A stretch of 64,000 bases of DNA from Prorocentrum cordatum (GCA_963575745.1 CAUYUJ010017837.1:1492690-1556689), one strand, 5' to 3'. Positions 42,189-56,520 are shown, counted from the first letter of the stretch. The notes: generated by a model not told the origin, from the letters alone. A program made the numbers and translations.

Positions 42189-42296
42189 GCCGTTGTTGTT
42201 GTAGCCGCGGGCCCAGGGGCACAGTTTGGCCCGGATGACTCTCCCTGTCAAATAATCAGGGTGCGAGCGTCGAGGGGCGCACTTTGACTGAGAAAC
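42189..42296. repeat. Module N, copy 3
   Basis: GCCGTTGTTGTTGTAGCC, hairpin 1 CCCTG-TCAAATAAT-CAGGG (42243-42261), hairpin 2 GTGCG...CGCAC (42261-42282), then TTTGACTGAGAAAC. Confidence 0.85.
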
Positions 42297-42600
42297 GGGC
42301 AGCGTGGTGGGGCCTCTGTGGGCGCGTTCGGGGCCTCTGTGGGCTGCGTCTGGGGCCTCAGTGGGCAGCGTGGTGGGGCCTCTGTGGGCGCGTTCGGGGC
42401 CTCTGTGGGCTGCGCCGAGGGCCTCAGTGGGCAGCGTGGCGGGGCCTCCGTGGGCGCGTTCGGGGCCCCTGTGGGTTGGTTTCGGGGCCTGAGTGGGCAA
42501 TTTGGCGACACCTCTGTAGGCGTTCGGGGCCTCTGTGGGCTGCGGCAGGGGCCTCTGTGGGCAGCGTGGCGGGGCCTCACTGGGCGCGTCTGAGGCGGGA
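42297..42600. repeat. GGGGCCTCTGTGGGCGCGTT minisatellite
   Basis: About eight units of roughly 37 bases alternating GGGGCCTCTGTGGGCGCGTT and CAGTGGGCAGCGTGGCGG. Confidence 0.9.
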
Positions 42601-42740
42601 GCCGTTGTTGTTGTAGCCGGGGGCCCAGCGGCACAGTTTGGCCCAGATGACTTTCCCTATCCAAATAAACAGGGTGCGAGCGTCGATGGGCGCACTTTGA
42701 CTGAGAACAAACAATGCGCACCGGTGGGGGGGACCAACAG
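42601..42740. repeat. Module N, copy 4
   Basis: GCCGTTGTTGTTGTAGCC, weakened hairpin 1 (CCCTAT...ACAGGG), intact hairpin 2 GTGCG...CGCAC, then TTTGACTGAGAAC and GCGCACCGGTGGGGGGGACC. Confidence 0.85.
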
Positions 42741-42833
42741 AAATCATTCTTCAGGACTGGAAGTTCAACATCAGCTGACGTGCGAGGGAGAGGGAATCGG
42801 AAGGAGGGGGGAGGCGGCCCAGGAGGAGGGAGG

Positions 42834-43109
42834 AGCAGGTCGGTAAGAGTGCGAACGTTCGAAGAAGTCCTAGACAAAAACGCCATTCCACAAAGAAGTC
42901 TCGGGCGGCAGCCCACGACGGGCGGGCGATCTTCTGACGGGCGGGTCGGGCGGGTGGGACATTCAAGCGGGATGCCTGAGTAGGGCGAAAGCGCGATTCC
43001 TAAGTATAGTGTGACGGCGTCCTTGGCGCGAGCGTGGTGCCTGAGCGTAGATAGCACGATTTTTGAAGAGATTGCGAACAAGTCACAGGCGAGAGAGCAA
43101 TTCCTGAAA
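42834..43109. repeat. Duplicated segment D, copy 2
   Basis: Same-orientation copy of 38940-39216, with scattered substitutions and small indels. Confidence 0.85.
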
Positions 43110-43470
43110 AGGGGATGTCTGGAAGGAGCGGGGGTCCAGACTAAAGCGCACGGAAATCTTAAGCGGGAGCGCCGTTCTTGAGCAAGTACGAGGAAGCCTC
43201 CGACGGAAGGGGGGATATAACTAAATCGCGAGGAAACACAAACCGGAGCGCCGATCCTGAGACAATTGGGAAGGAATATCAGGCGGGAGTGGGGGTCCTG
43301 AGTAAAGTTGGAGGAGCTTTAAGGCGGGAGCTGTTGTTGTTGAGCTCCGGCGGACCCTGACTAAATTGTGAGGGCGTCTCAAGCGGGAGCGCCGTTCCTG
43401 AGTAAATTGGGAGGAAGTCTCAGACGGGAAGGGGGGTCCTGAGTAAATTTGGAGGAGGTCTTAAGCGGGA
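43110..43470. repeat. Minisatellite, AAATTGTGAGG/GCGGGAGCGCCGTTCCTGAG type
   Basis: Same unit type as 39217-39466, about nine degenerate copies. Confidence 0.8.
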
Positions 43471-43613
43471 GCCGTTGTTGCTGCAGTCCGGGGGGCCAGG
43501 GGCACAGTTTCACCAAGGAAACCTTGCCCTGTCAAAAAACAAGGTGCGAGCGTCGATGGGGCACACTTTGGTTAAGAGAAACAAAATGCACTGGCAAGGG
43601 GGTATCAGTAATG
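43471..43613. repeat. Module N, copy 5
   Basis: GCCGTTGTTGCTGCAGTCC, a shifted hairpin 1 using CCTTG (43522-43526) and CAAGG (43540-43544), GTGCGAGCGTCGATGGGGCA, then ACTTTGGTTAAGAGAAAC. Confidence 0.8.
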
Positions 43614-43870
43614 ATAATTCGTCAGCGATGAACGCTCAACAATCATATTGCCCTCATGCTCGATGTTTCCACACGAAGCATGCGACCATCATGATAACCA
43701 TCCCCATCACGGGGAAATATTGTTCGATAGCGGGGTCCGTTACTCCTATTCCCACATATCCCGCCCAACGAGGTGTTGCAAACACCTCCTCCGAGGAGTT
43801 TCCGTATGTCCCGCCACGAGAACGCATGCCCGCGCTTTGCTGCGCCGATGCGATACCGCCAATGGAGCCA
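43614..43870. repeat. Module M-like, copy 5 (diverged)
   Basis: It follows module N as M does elsewhere. It has the hairpin CCCC-ATCA-CGGGG near 43709, CATATCCCGCCCAACGAGG and CACCTCCTCCGAGGAG. It aligns with 44796-44960 along its length. Confidence 0.65.
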
Positions 43871-44600
43871 GCCAAGGGTAAATCACAAGGAAGTATCGAG
43901 CGACTAGATTGCCTTGGTGGGGATGGGGCTGTCGGCGGCGAGGCAAGGACCTGGCCCTGAATAGAAAGGAAGTCTCGAGCAGGGCCGCTGTTGTTGCTGG
44001 GGGCGGCGCCAATGCTGAAGAGGGTAGGGCGCTAGTCCAGCGGGAAGCAAAACAAAGTCTCGAGCGGGAGCGCTGGTTTTGTTGGGACGGCAGTTGTCGG
44101 CAGCGAAGATGAACACCGCCTTGAACGAAAAGGGGGAAATCTCGAGCGGGAGCCGTGATTTTGTCGGGACGGGGGCTGTCGGCGGCGAGGAACAGCACCG
44201 CCCTGAGGAAAAAAAGGAAGAAGCCTCGAGCGGGAACGCCATTCTTGCTGGGAGCGGCACCAACTCAAAAAAACATCCACCGTAAATGGGAAAAAGTCTC
44301 GCGCGGGAGCGCTGGTTTTGTCGGGACGGCGGCTGTCGGCGGCGAGGAGGGGCACCGCCTTGAGTAAAACAGGGAAAGACTCGAGCGGGAGCGTTTTTGT
44401 TGCTTGGGGCGGCGCCGATGAAAGAAAAATTAGCGCGCCAGTCCGAGACAAAACGGGGAGAAGTCTCGAGCGGTAGCGTTGGTTTTGTTGGGACGGCGGC
44501 TTTCGGCGGCGAGCAAGAACGCCGGCCCTGAGCAAAAAAGGAGGACATTTCGAGCAGGAGCGTCGTTGCTGTTGGGGGGTCAGTTTTGGCGCCCCCCCCC
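43871..44600. repeat. Minisatellite, GTCTCGAGCGGGAGCG / GTCGGGACGGCGGC type
   Basis: Units of about 60-65 bases with AAGTCTCGAGCGGGAGCG, GGTTTTGTCGGGACGGCGGC and TGTCGGCGGCGAGGA, about nine degenerate copies. Confidence 0.85.
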
Positions 44601-45000
44601 CCAAACGCCCGAGCGAGCGCCTCATTTTTGATGAGAACGTACGAGCCGAAAGCGTCAAAGCGCCTAGGGGGTCCAAACACAAAAAAAGGTCTAGTAATAA
44701 ACATTCAACAGCAGCGACGACGACGACAACATGCAACAGCATCAACAACAACAGTAACAACAACACCAATAATAATAACAACAACCCTTTGTTTCCATCG
44801 TGCGCCATGCTTCCGCATGTCACATGCATCCTTCTGGATACCACCACGCCCCATCATGGGGAAAGTGTCGGGCATGCGGGGCCCGATGCTCCCTCACCCC
44901 AAACTCCCGCCCAAAGAGGTATTGCCACCACCTCTCCCGAGGAACTTCGACATCCACAACTCGGACGGCACATCGCCATCGCAATCGCCTTGCGCACGCC
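44601..45000. repeat. AAC-rich tract and module M-like copy 6
   Basis: ACGACGACAAC and AACAACA words at 44710-44785, then 44796-44960 aligns with 43640-43810, including CCCC-ATCAT-GGGG and ACTCCCGCCCAAAGAGG. Confidence 0.65.
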
Positions 45001-45344
45001 CCGCATCTCGGAGGGGGAGGAAGACGACGAGGAGGGGGAACGAGAGGAGGATGAGGAGGATGGGGGAGGAGGGGGAGGAGGAGGAGGAGGAGGAGGAGGA
45101 GGAGGAGGAGGAGGAGGGGGAGGAAGGACAAGCTAGGTGCGCTCGCGTCACATCTGACATCCTACCCCTCCCTCCCATCATTTACCATGGCGCAGATCCC
45201 CTCTCTACTCGCACAGTTGGATGTCGAACACGGCAATGATCCCCAAAGGGTACGCGATGCATTGTAGAGCACGGCGTGGCATGGCGTAGAAAAAGCACCG
45301 CAAAGCGTAGCATCAACCTAGCATTGCACCGCACGCCGTGGCAT
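45001..45344. repeat. GAGGAG tract and spacer with GGCATGGC words
   Basis: GAGGAG/GGGGGAGG at 45010-45125, then unique sequence containing GTGGCATGGC twice. Confidence 0.75.
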
Positions 45345-45560
45345 GGCACGGGAAATGACGCCAGCGCTGCAGCGGGAGCACGAGTCGAAACGAGCGGAAG
45401 CGCGGAAATGAGGCCAACGCTGCAGCGGGAGCACGATTCGGAACGAGCGGAAGCACGGAAATGTGGCCAGCGCTGCAGCGGGAGCACGATTCGGAACGAG
45501 CGGGGCCCGAAAATGAGGCTGGCGCCTCAGCGAGCGCAGCATTTTGACAAAAAAATCCAA
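45345..45560. repeat. 54-bp tandem repeat, about 3.5 copies
   Basis: Units share GCTGCAGCGGGAGCACGATT and CGGAACGAGCGGAAGC, with a spacing of about 53-54 bases. Confidence 0.9.
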
Positions 45561-45681
45561 GCGAAAACCCAACTCCGGGGAAACCGGCGTGTAAAAAAAC
45601 AATACGCGGGGGGGGGATCGAACACTTTCAAGCCGTCATCGGGTGACAAGGGAGAATAGTATTCATATTGAGTAATCGTTG
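45561..45681. other. Short unique segment
   Basis: No gene or repeat recognised. Confidence 0.5.
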
Positions 45682-46897
<1,216 letters not shown>

Positions 46898-47115
46898 GAA
46901 ACCAATTGCCCTAGCCAGCTCAACCTGCCAACCCGTCCAACCAGCCAGCCAGCCCACCCAGCCACCCCGCCACCTAGCCAACCCGTCAGCCAACCAGCCC
47001 AGCCGCCCACCCCGTCATCCCGCCAACCAGCCGATCCCCTCCGCCTGCTCTCCGTGCCCAACCAGCCACCCTGCCAACCCGCTCTCCCCCGCCGCCTGCC
47101 CTCCGTCACCGCCGA
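46898..47115. repeat. CCAGCCAGCC / CCACCC repeat
   Basis: CCAGCCAGCCCACCCAGCC-like words, Pro/Ala/Gln-rich frames. Confidence 0.85.
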
Positions 47116-47369
47116 GAGGGGGGGGAAGTGTTTCTTACCAGCGAAAACCAGAAAACTAGCCCTCCCGGGGACCGGCGGGACAGCGGGGAGGGGGCAAATC
47201 GCACCGTACTATGCAGGACCGGGAATGGCGGGGGGGGGCGCCGGCACGGTTTTGGGCCTCAAGTGTGTAACTGTCGTCATTTTTCAACGTCCACCGCGCC
47301 CTCTTTCTCAATGGGAAGGCTCCCATCCTTGAAACTGTCGCCAATTTTGAGGCCCCGCGCGTGGCTTCT
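47116..47369. other. Unassigned segment
   Basis: A minus-strand frame of 62 codons (WTLKNDDSYTLEAQNRAG) is open at 47344-47156. A weak spliced-leader-like string lies at 47239-47262. Neither is firm. Confidence 0.3.
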
Positions 47370-47665
47370 TAGAGAGCCGCCAAGAGGCCCCAGGAGGTCT
47401 CAGGAGGCATCAGGAAGCTCCAGGAGGCTTCAGGACGTCCCCGGAGGCCGTGGGAATCCTAAGGAGGCTCCAGGACGCTCCAGGAGGTCCCAGGATGCCC
47501 CGCGAGGTCCCACAAGGCCCCAGGAGGTCCCATCACGCTCCGGGCGTATCCTGAACGACCCAAAAGTTCCAGAACGCTGCGGACGCCCCTGGAGGGCTGA
47601 GGATACCCTAGGAGAGCCCAGGAGGTTTCAAGAGGCCGCAGGAAGTCCCCAAGGTTGCTATCCCA
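47370..47665. repeat. CCAGGAGGC-type minisatellite
   Basis: CCAGGAGGCTCCAGGACG and AGGAGGTCCCAGGA words, a relative of the CCCAAGAGG family. Confidence 0.8.
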
Positions 47666-49153
<1,488 letters not shown>

Positions 49154-49625
49154 ATAACAACAGTAGTAACAGCAGAAGCACCAGCAGTAACAGCAGAAGA
49201 AAAGAAAGGGGGAGGAGGGAGGAGGAGGAGGAGGAGGAAGAGGCGGAGGAGGAAAAAGAGGAGGAGGACGAAGAGGAGGGAGGACGAGGACGAGGAGGAG
49301 GATATGGAGGAGAAGGGGAGAGGGAGGATGAGGGAGGAAAGAGGGGCGGAGGATGGAGGAGGGAGGAGGGAGAGGAGGAGGGGGCGGAGGAAGGAACAGG
49401 GAGGAAGAGGAGGGAGGAGGAGATAATATAACCGAATAGAATACGCAATGGAGCTCCAGGTCGTGACAGGGAAACGATTGCGAGCTTTGCGCGCTGCTCC
49501 GGCAACTGGGTGGCCAGTTGAGTGCGCGGACGGCCTGTCGAGCGCCGCCCGCGCTGCCCCATACTCGGCGGGCCTCCCCGCGTGGCGCGTAACCGAGAGG
49601 AGGGTGCCGACCTTCGGGGGCCAGC
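49154..49625. repeat. GAGGAG tract and short spacer at the 3' side of the LINE
   Basis: GAGGAGG/AGGACGAGG at 49205-49430, then unique sequence up to the LINE stop codon. Confidence 0.8.
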
Positions 49626-52600
49626 TTAAACCCCCGCACCTTCTCGAACGAACCTGATCGGGCGAGCATCGGCCTCATCCGCCTGACGCTCGACATTCGC
49701 GGAGGGGGAAGACTCGAAAGCGGAGGAACTCCGATCAGGTCTGTCCGAAGGCGGCATTTCATTCGAAGGCTTCCTTCCACGACCACTCCCCGCCCCACGA
49801 CCACGACGACCACGACCCCTCCCCTTCCCCTTGGTCGGCCCCGCACGGGGGTGCATCATTGCAGGGACCCGCGGCAAGACGGGATCTAAATAAGTCGAAA
49901 ACTCAAACGTCCGCTGGGGGGCATCCCTGGGAGCGCGGCCCTGTCTGATGAGACTCTGGAGACGCCCTGAATTTGCTAGCGTCGAGGCAGGGGGCGAAAT
50001 TAAACGGCGTGGGGCGACAGCCCCAGTGGATACAGCAGTCGCAGTGCAACAGGTTGGCGCCCTCAGTCCCTCGCTCGTATCAGCTGTGCACTGAAGGCTC
50101 TCCGCAACTACGGTAGAATCCCCCGAAACATGCGATGCCTCACTCCGCCCCTGATTTGCGACGACACCCACTGCTCCGTCCGTCCCCGTGGCGCGGGGCC
50201 AGGAATCTGCTCCGTCTTCTCCTCGTCCCGAATATACTCTTGCAGTATCGGCCAGAGTGTCCTGGCTGCGGGTAGGCATTGTGCGTTCAGGTTGATCGTG
50301 AGCACCCCCTTGCGGTCCGCTTTGATGTCCTCGCCACCCCCCCCCCCCCCCTCCAGCGCCATCGCCATCTTGCGTTTGCAGTTGAGCACTGGCAAGCCAA
50401 GCATCCGACGCGTCTGCTTCTCCACCACCTCCGCCCAGAACGACGGGAGCCGCGTGGCCCTGCTTGTTTGGGTGGCCGCCGTCCTGCGCGACCTTGCCTA
50501 TCGCGCGCCTGATGATGCGCGCGAAGAGAGCGACGCGCGGGGCCCCCCGCGTCTTCCAGTCTATCTTGGCCCCTCCCTTGCGACGTGATTTCATCGCCTT
50601 GCTGGCGTTGTCGTAGTTCCCGTTGGCGTCGACGCGCGCGTCGCCGAGGGCGCCCTTGCCCTCCGCCGCGCAAAAGCTGCGATAGACATTCGACCCCGAC
50701 ATCGTCATGCGCTTCTCCTCTCTCGCCGCGAGTCGAGCCAAGGCCTGATTCATCTGCTCCGCGTCGTCCTTATCGGTGAGCTTCCGCTTTGGCTGATCGA
50801 CCCTTGGGCGCCACGCTTCGCCCCCGCCATCCACCCTGGCGGCGCCGGCGCCGACGTGACATTTAAGGTCGGGTGGGGGCCGAGCCGCGCGAGCTCGAAA
50901 AGGCTTGACCAATGATGGCAAATTCAACTGAAGGTGGAACCGCACACCCTCATAATTGGGCCCATGGAATTCGCGCGCAGGGCATTTCGCACAGGCAGGT
51001 TCCACAAAAGACACGTTCGAGACCGCACCCTGTGGATCACGTTGGCCTCTAAGAAGAGCGCTCTGAAGATGTCTGCTTGCCGCGGCCTGAGGCGCGTGCG
51101 TCTTATTACGCGCAATGCAGGCGTTGGACGGTGTAAGTACGTGCGCAGCTTTTTGTACTCGGCGCCTGTGCCGAAGACGCGAAGCAAGTGCCCCCCCCCC
51201 CCCCCCCCCTCGTTTCGAACGTCGCCCCGCGCTCCACTCCTTCCGCGATGAACGCGCATTTAAAGGGCCCCTCGTTCAGCGCACCCCCCCACCCCCCTCC
51301 AACTCGACCTCCCCCTCGAATCCTGGCGGGGCGATCTGGCAGGCGTAGTGCGACGCTCGATATTCCGCGAAATCCAAGGCGAAGTACTCTCTCATCACCC
51401 CCTCCTCCTCCTCCGCGTCCAGCAATTTCCAGGGGGGGGTGGGCCGCGGCAAGCAGCGCATCCTGACGGTCCAGCATGGAGGCAGCAGCAACGCAAATAT
51501 CCGACCGCATCTGGAGCACCCATGGGGAGGCCTGTGGGGTCAGTCCACACTCGGGCGAACAGGGTTCACGATCCTCCGATTCAAAATTCATGAGCGAGAA
51601 CAGCACAACCCAGATCTGCTTGCCGCCAGGCCAGACGGCGCGCGCGAAGCTCGACTGCACGCGGATCCACACGCCAAGAAGCAAGGACTTGCAAATGTTC
51701 ACATCCTCCGCTGGCGCCGCTCGCCCATCCAGGACGATTGTCTGCGCGACGCAATGCGGCCCAAAGGGGCGATGTGTCCATCCATTCGTGCATATTGGTA
51801 CGGGCTTATACAAAAGCACCCCAGTGCTGAGAGCATCGTGTTCTGCGCAAGAGAGAAACAGCGCGCGCTTCCATCGCCTCGGCATTCGCGGCAGCCACGC
51901 GCCACCCAATCCGTAGAGAGCCCAGAACGTTGCAGAAATTCGCCTGTCCAGTTCATGACTCTTCGGCTGCATCGGCGGCGCCGCTGGCCAAGTATCTGGC
52001 AACGTCCGAGACGAACCCAGCAACTCGCCCTGGACTCCCAAGCCACTGCTTGCGCGCTGACGCCTCAGCGCCACTAAAGAAACAACTCGCGACCTGCTTA
52101 TCACGATACTGTCTCATCGCCTCAACCGCCAGGGCTGCGTCCAACGCATCATCTGCCTTCTGCAACTAGGCCTGCACCTCAAACATGCCGCATCCGACTG
52201 CAAAGAGCAACGCGCGGTGCGGGTCAGATCTTCATCAGGGGGTGCACCTCTAAGTGAAGACGTCCCCGATCGCATCTGCATCACCGCCGACCGGCGCTGC
52301 GCTTGCCCTTGAAAGGAACCCAGGATGGCGTCGACGATGAACGGATCGCCTACCATGCCCCCTTCATTCGGCAACATGTAGAATGCGCCCTCGCCACCTC
52401 GCATCTCGATGACCCCGTCGCGGCAGTGGCTCTTGCACAACTCCCAGTCCTCATGCTTGGCGCAGTTTTCGACGGCCATGTCAAAGGCCGCCCAGGAGAC
52501 GCCGCCGAAAGCATTTGAGAGGTCCTTCACCTCGTCGGCAAAGCTGACTCTGGAGCCGCAGCCGCCAAGAAATGGCTTGGGTGACAAGGATAGCGCCCTC

Positions 52601-54497
52601 CCGTCTCCTGTGCCTCGCGAATCCGCGCGCGTGCGGCGGCGCTCTGACATCGAATCTTTTTGCGGAGAAGCCCTTGCCCACCGAGGGCAAAGTGTGCATG
52701 GCCCTCCTGCCCGGCGCCCCCCTGTTTGGAGATGCCTTCAGCGAGGCCTTGGTCCGTGCCCCGAGACCACTATAGGGGGCCATGTCCGCGCGCCGGACGT
52801 TGGCCAGCCACCATAGCATCATTACTTTGAATAGGTCCATCTGAATCTCGCCAGCCTCGCAACCAAGTCCTCGGCGCTCGGCTCGCGTGGCTTTGTCCGA
52901 TGAGAAGCACGAGCCCCGCAACTCTGCGGGAGTCGTGCCCACTGGCACCGCCGTTCTCTTAGTCGTCTTGCGGAAGTGCGGGATCAGCTCAGCGCAGTCT
53001 TCGGCGGCCTCGCGCGCGCGCTCGCTCACCGCCCGCGCAGGGAGGGCAGGGTCATCCCGCTGTCGTCGCCATTCCTCCCACTGAAAGCCTTGCACCCGCA
53101 TTTCGCCACGGCCTCTTGCACGTTGCCGCGCCGCGAGCCAGTCAGCCTTGCCGAGCGCGGCGTCCCCGAGCCCGCGGCCATCGCGATGGCGAGCCCCGAA
53201 ACGGCTGTTCCAGAAGAAGTTCACGCGTGGCCATCGCGGACCTCTTCCTCAACCTCTGCAGCTGGTTGCTAAGATCCTTCAACTGCGCGTCTATCTCCTC
53301 CAGGCTGGCATCCGCCACCTCGCCTCGCCCTCGTGCCCGTCGTAGTTCAGCCCGTTGTTCAAGCAGCTTGCGTCGTCCAGCACCAGTCTTCTTTACGTGG
53401 AGCCTGTGGTGGTTGTGAAAAAAGCCCCGGTAGTTGTCAATATCTTCTCCATGTCCTCCCAGGAATCGCCAGGGGAGTCGTGGTTTGGCCAGGGCGCGGA
53501 GTTGCTCCTCATTCCCCGCCAACTGCGCCATGGCCGCCCTCAGGAAGTCGTGCTTCTTCTCATCTAAGAACGGCTGCCGTCATCGCATCAGCATTGAGGC
53601 GTGGCGGAGGGGCTGGAGGGAGCGCGCCCGCGTCTTTAACGTAATCCAGTTCCAGCAGCACTGGAATGTGATCCCGGGGTGGAATGCCTCGGACTGGCTG
53701 AAGTACACCTCCCAGCTCCCGAACTATGTGGGCTCCGCGCAGCCTCTCCAGCCATCCCACTGGCAAGAAACAGTAGCCGATCATGCTACCACGCGCAAAA
53801 GCCGTGGATGGTCAGTATGTGTGGGCGTGCGTGCTGTGCGAAGTCGCCGATGTGAACCTCTGCTCCTCCAAGAGACGTCTGACCGACCCCCCTGCTCCCA
53901 GTCTTCGCCGTTCACGCGAACGGGTCGGCCCTAGCGTAGTGCAGTCAATATTGTGCCACTGTCCCGCTTTGACTCGTGCCCCCAGCCCATCGTTCAGATC
54001 AGAGTAGAACAAAGACAAAGTGCGACACGGTAGCGCTTGAAGGACTGATTTCCGCCATGTACTCAGGGCCTTTACCGTCCCGTGATAGACCCCATTATCC
54101 TGATGTGTCCGCGGTTGCGGTGGATAGTGGAGCGCCCCATATGTGATGTCGATGGCCCTGTCTGTACTCGAACCGCGAGTCCTCGCCCTGCTGAGTGTGG
54201 TGGAGGGGCCCAGGTCTGTCGAATATGTTTGCCCGCGTCTCCCGTCCTAAGAATCACTGCGCATCCAGTGGCCTTCGTGGTGAGGGACCCCGTCTGGCGT
54301 ATAGCATCCAAAGTGGTACGGCCTGCCACCCGACTCCGAAACACACCTTCCGCCTTGCGACAAACTGCCTGTGTGCCGCACGGCACCACCGCGTCGTAGG
54401 TCTTCGTGTGATGAAGAATCTCTTGCAAGCGGAAACCGCTCGCCCACATTGGGTTATACCCGATCGCTCGAAGTGCAGAGCCCGCAGCTGGCGCCAT
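49626..54497 (-). pseudogene. Decayed LINE-type non-LTR retrotransposon (endonuclease plus RT)
   Basis: Minus strand, 5' end at 54497. Segments 54497-54072, 54018-53812 and 53784-53560 carry an apurinic-endonuclease-like domain: GYNPMWASGF, TYDAVVPCGTQAV, TKATGCAVILRT, FYSDLNDGLG, and the C-terminal GIPPRDHIPVLLELDY. A coiled-coil-like linker follows (about 53531-53200, LEEIDAQLKDLSNQLQRLRK), then RT pieces: LWWLANVRRADMAPYSGLGA (about 52800), motif A DEVKDLSNAFGGVSW (about 52530), motif B YMLPNEGGMVGDPFIVD (about 52360) and a broken motif C (APPDEDLTRT, about 52235, no Y-x-D-D). After these come ALDAALAVEAMRQYRDKQVA and DRRISATFWALYGLGGAWLP. The C-terminal part (51040-49626) has FVEPACAKCP, APRVALFARIIRRAIGKVAQ and MLGLPVLNCKRKM. 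At least seven frame changes occur, several at C/G runs, and there is no convincing intron. The catalytic YxDD is lost, so it is inactive. Confidence 0.7.
50337..50352. repeat. Poly-C run in the LINE
   Basis: C16 run. Another (C20-type) lies at 51189-51208. Confidence 0.9.
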
Positions 54498-54599
54498 CCG
54501 CTGCGAGTGGCATGTGCGCCGAGGCCCTCGCGAAAAGCAGCGGGCTGTGCGGCGCGGCGGCGTGGAGAGAACCCCCCCCTCCTGACAATCTCTCGATCA

Positions 54600-54710
54600 C
54601 GGGGGGCTGGAGGGAGGAGGAGGAGGAGGAGGAGGAGGAGGAACAACCGCCACAGCGCTCACGCTCAGGTCGATCCAACGAGGAAGAGGACTACGAAGAG
54701 GTGGTGTGTG
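54600..54710. repeat. GAGGAG tract
   Basis: GGAGGAGGAGG at 54612-54645, then GAAGAGG words, 5' of the LINE. Confidence 0.8.
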
Positions 54711-54739
54711 TTGTTGTTGTTGTTGTTGTTGTTGTTGTG

Positions 54740-54805
<66 letters not shown>

Positions 54806-54807
54806 GA
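54711..54807. repeat. TTG/GTT trinucleotide array
   Basis: About 32 GTT units, one interruption (GTGATT near 54737). It reads as Gln on the minus strand. Confidence 0.98.
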
Positions 54808-55980
54808 ATGTGAACTACCAAGTATTATTGCTGGAACCCTTTCAGGCGCCCTGGCGCTCTCGCCGAGGCGCCGGCTGCATGTTCATTGAAAATGAAGCTC
54901 ACTCGCAAGCGGTTTGGGGTACCGCCAAAACCGGCCTCCAAAACTCGGAGGAGTGACAGAGGAGGAAGGGAGGAAGGGCGAGAGGGAGAGAAGGAGGACG
55001 AGATGGAGCGAGGCGGCATTTTCGGGGGCGCTTCCAACCCCTCCTTGTGCCTTTGGGAAGCCCGCTGGCCTCCTGGGACCTCCAAAGACCTCCGAGCCTT
55101 GGGAGACCACCGGTGACTTCCCGAGACACAAACGAAAGGAGGAGGGAGAGTGTTTACTTGTGTGTATCACCGCGCGGCCGACATCACAGTGAGAGGCAGG
55201 GCGTCATGCAAAAGAGAGCTTGAGAGCCACAGGAGTCGGCCTGCCATGGCGTGCGTAAGATCCTCTTGGACGTTGCCGGCGCTGCCCGCACGGGGAGGAG
55301 GGGACGGGAAGACCCAGGTGGCGCAACGTGGCGTCGACCTCTGTATCTTATGATCACCCTGTTTCAGCGTGCTGCCAATACCGATTCCGAGTCCAGGAAT
55401 GCGGCTCATCTGTTCGACAATGTCTGAGTGCCCAATTAAGTCATCACAAGCTCAAAAGTCAAGGTCGGCTGAGCTCTTGCTGTGCTCATACTCTGTAGCC
55501 TGCGATGGTGAGCCAGGTTGCTGCTCTTCTTGTCCAGCCATGTTGCAGCACCACGTATCACAGCAAAGCCGTCAGCCAACCAACCAGGAACATAGTGTCA
55601 CTATGTTTCTGAGCCAACGGCTGCGAAGGAAGGATACGTCATGAGACATAGCAAATATGAGAAGGATGCAATACTGGGGTTAAGAACAGGAGCAGGAGCA
55701 GAGCGGATCAGAAGCAGGGGGTAGGGTCCATTGGGCTTGGCTCTGCTATTCGAAAGAAGCCCGCACAACCCTACTGGAATGAGTTCTTCTACGTACGTAA
55801 TCTCGGGGTTGGACATAAACTCCTTTTAGCCAGACGCCCTTGAATGAAAACGACCTGGGATCGGAACATGCGTGTGGCGCCCGCCAAATTGCGGCCGCAG
55901 CGCTCTCTCGAGAACCGAACAGGGGCGAATCGCCAATCGACTTTGCATCATGGGGCCTCTGTCAACCCCCACTAATGTCC
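54808..55980. other. Intergenic sequence of lower GC, no gene assigned
   Basis: GAAGGGAGG tract at 54955-55005. Open frames on both strands of 70-90 codons (plus 55369-55644, minus 55816-55601, the latter beginning MSNPEITYVEELIPVGLCGL) have no recognised family. Confidence 0.4.
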
Positions 55981-56060
55981 CCCTCCTCCTCCTCCTCCTC
56001 CTCCTCCTCCTCCTCTTTCCCTCTCCTCCTCCTCCCTCCTTCTCCTCCTCATCATTCCCC
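55981..56060. repeat. CTC tract
   Basis: CTCCTCCTC with CCCTCCTT interruptions. Confidence 0.95.
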
Positions 56061-56520
56061 CTGTTTACTCGTCCTCGTCCCACCTCTGCCCTGGACGGCA
56101 AACGAGGCGCAAGCGCAGGGTGCGAGGTCGAGCGCACGCAGGAAAAGGAAAGACGAGACGAACACTTAGGTGTAGCTTGAGATGGAAAAATATCAGATCT
56201 GCAGGCAAGTTGTAACCATTTTTGGCAGGCAAGGGCCCACGAGGTCGAGAGAGATGGCTGGCAACGAAAGAGAGAGGAGTGACGACCTCAAAAACAGGCG
56301 AGTACCTCAAGAAACAAAGGCAAGACGAATGGGCTTGAGACAGGCTGGCTCTCAGGAGAAAGCAAGCCCTCGACCCCAAGGCTTCCCTGGGAGCCGGCAT
56401 TTCAGCCCGAATTGGGCTTTTGACGGCCCAGGCCAGGAAGGGGGCCCCAGGAGAGCGGCAGCAGTGAAACACCTCTGGAAACCTCTTCGGCTGGGACCCC
56501 TTTTCTTCATCAGAGCAACA
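56061..56520. other. Unassigned segment
   Basis: A minus frame of about 170 codons is open (56574-56065) but has no domain and ends in the CTC tract. A weak spliced-leader-like string lies at 56209-56232. Confidence 0.35.

Noticed and set aside
47239-47262. CCGGCACGGTTTTGGGCCTCAAG-like string as a spliced-leader relic
   Set aside because: Several mismatches and an insertion; no supported ORF follows.
56209-56232. GTAACCATTTTTGGCAGGCAAG-like string as a spliced-leader relic
   Set aside because: Insertion and substitutions in the GGCTCAAG part; no gene follows.
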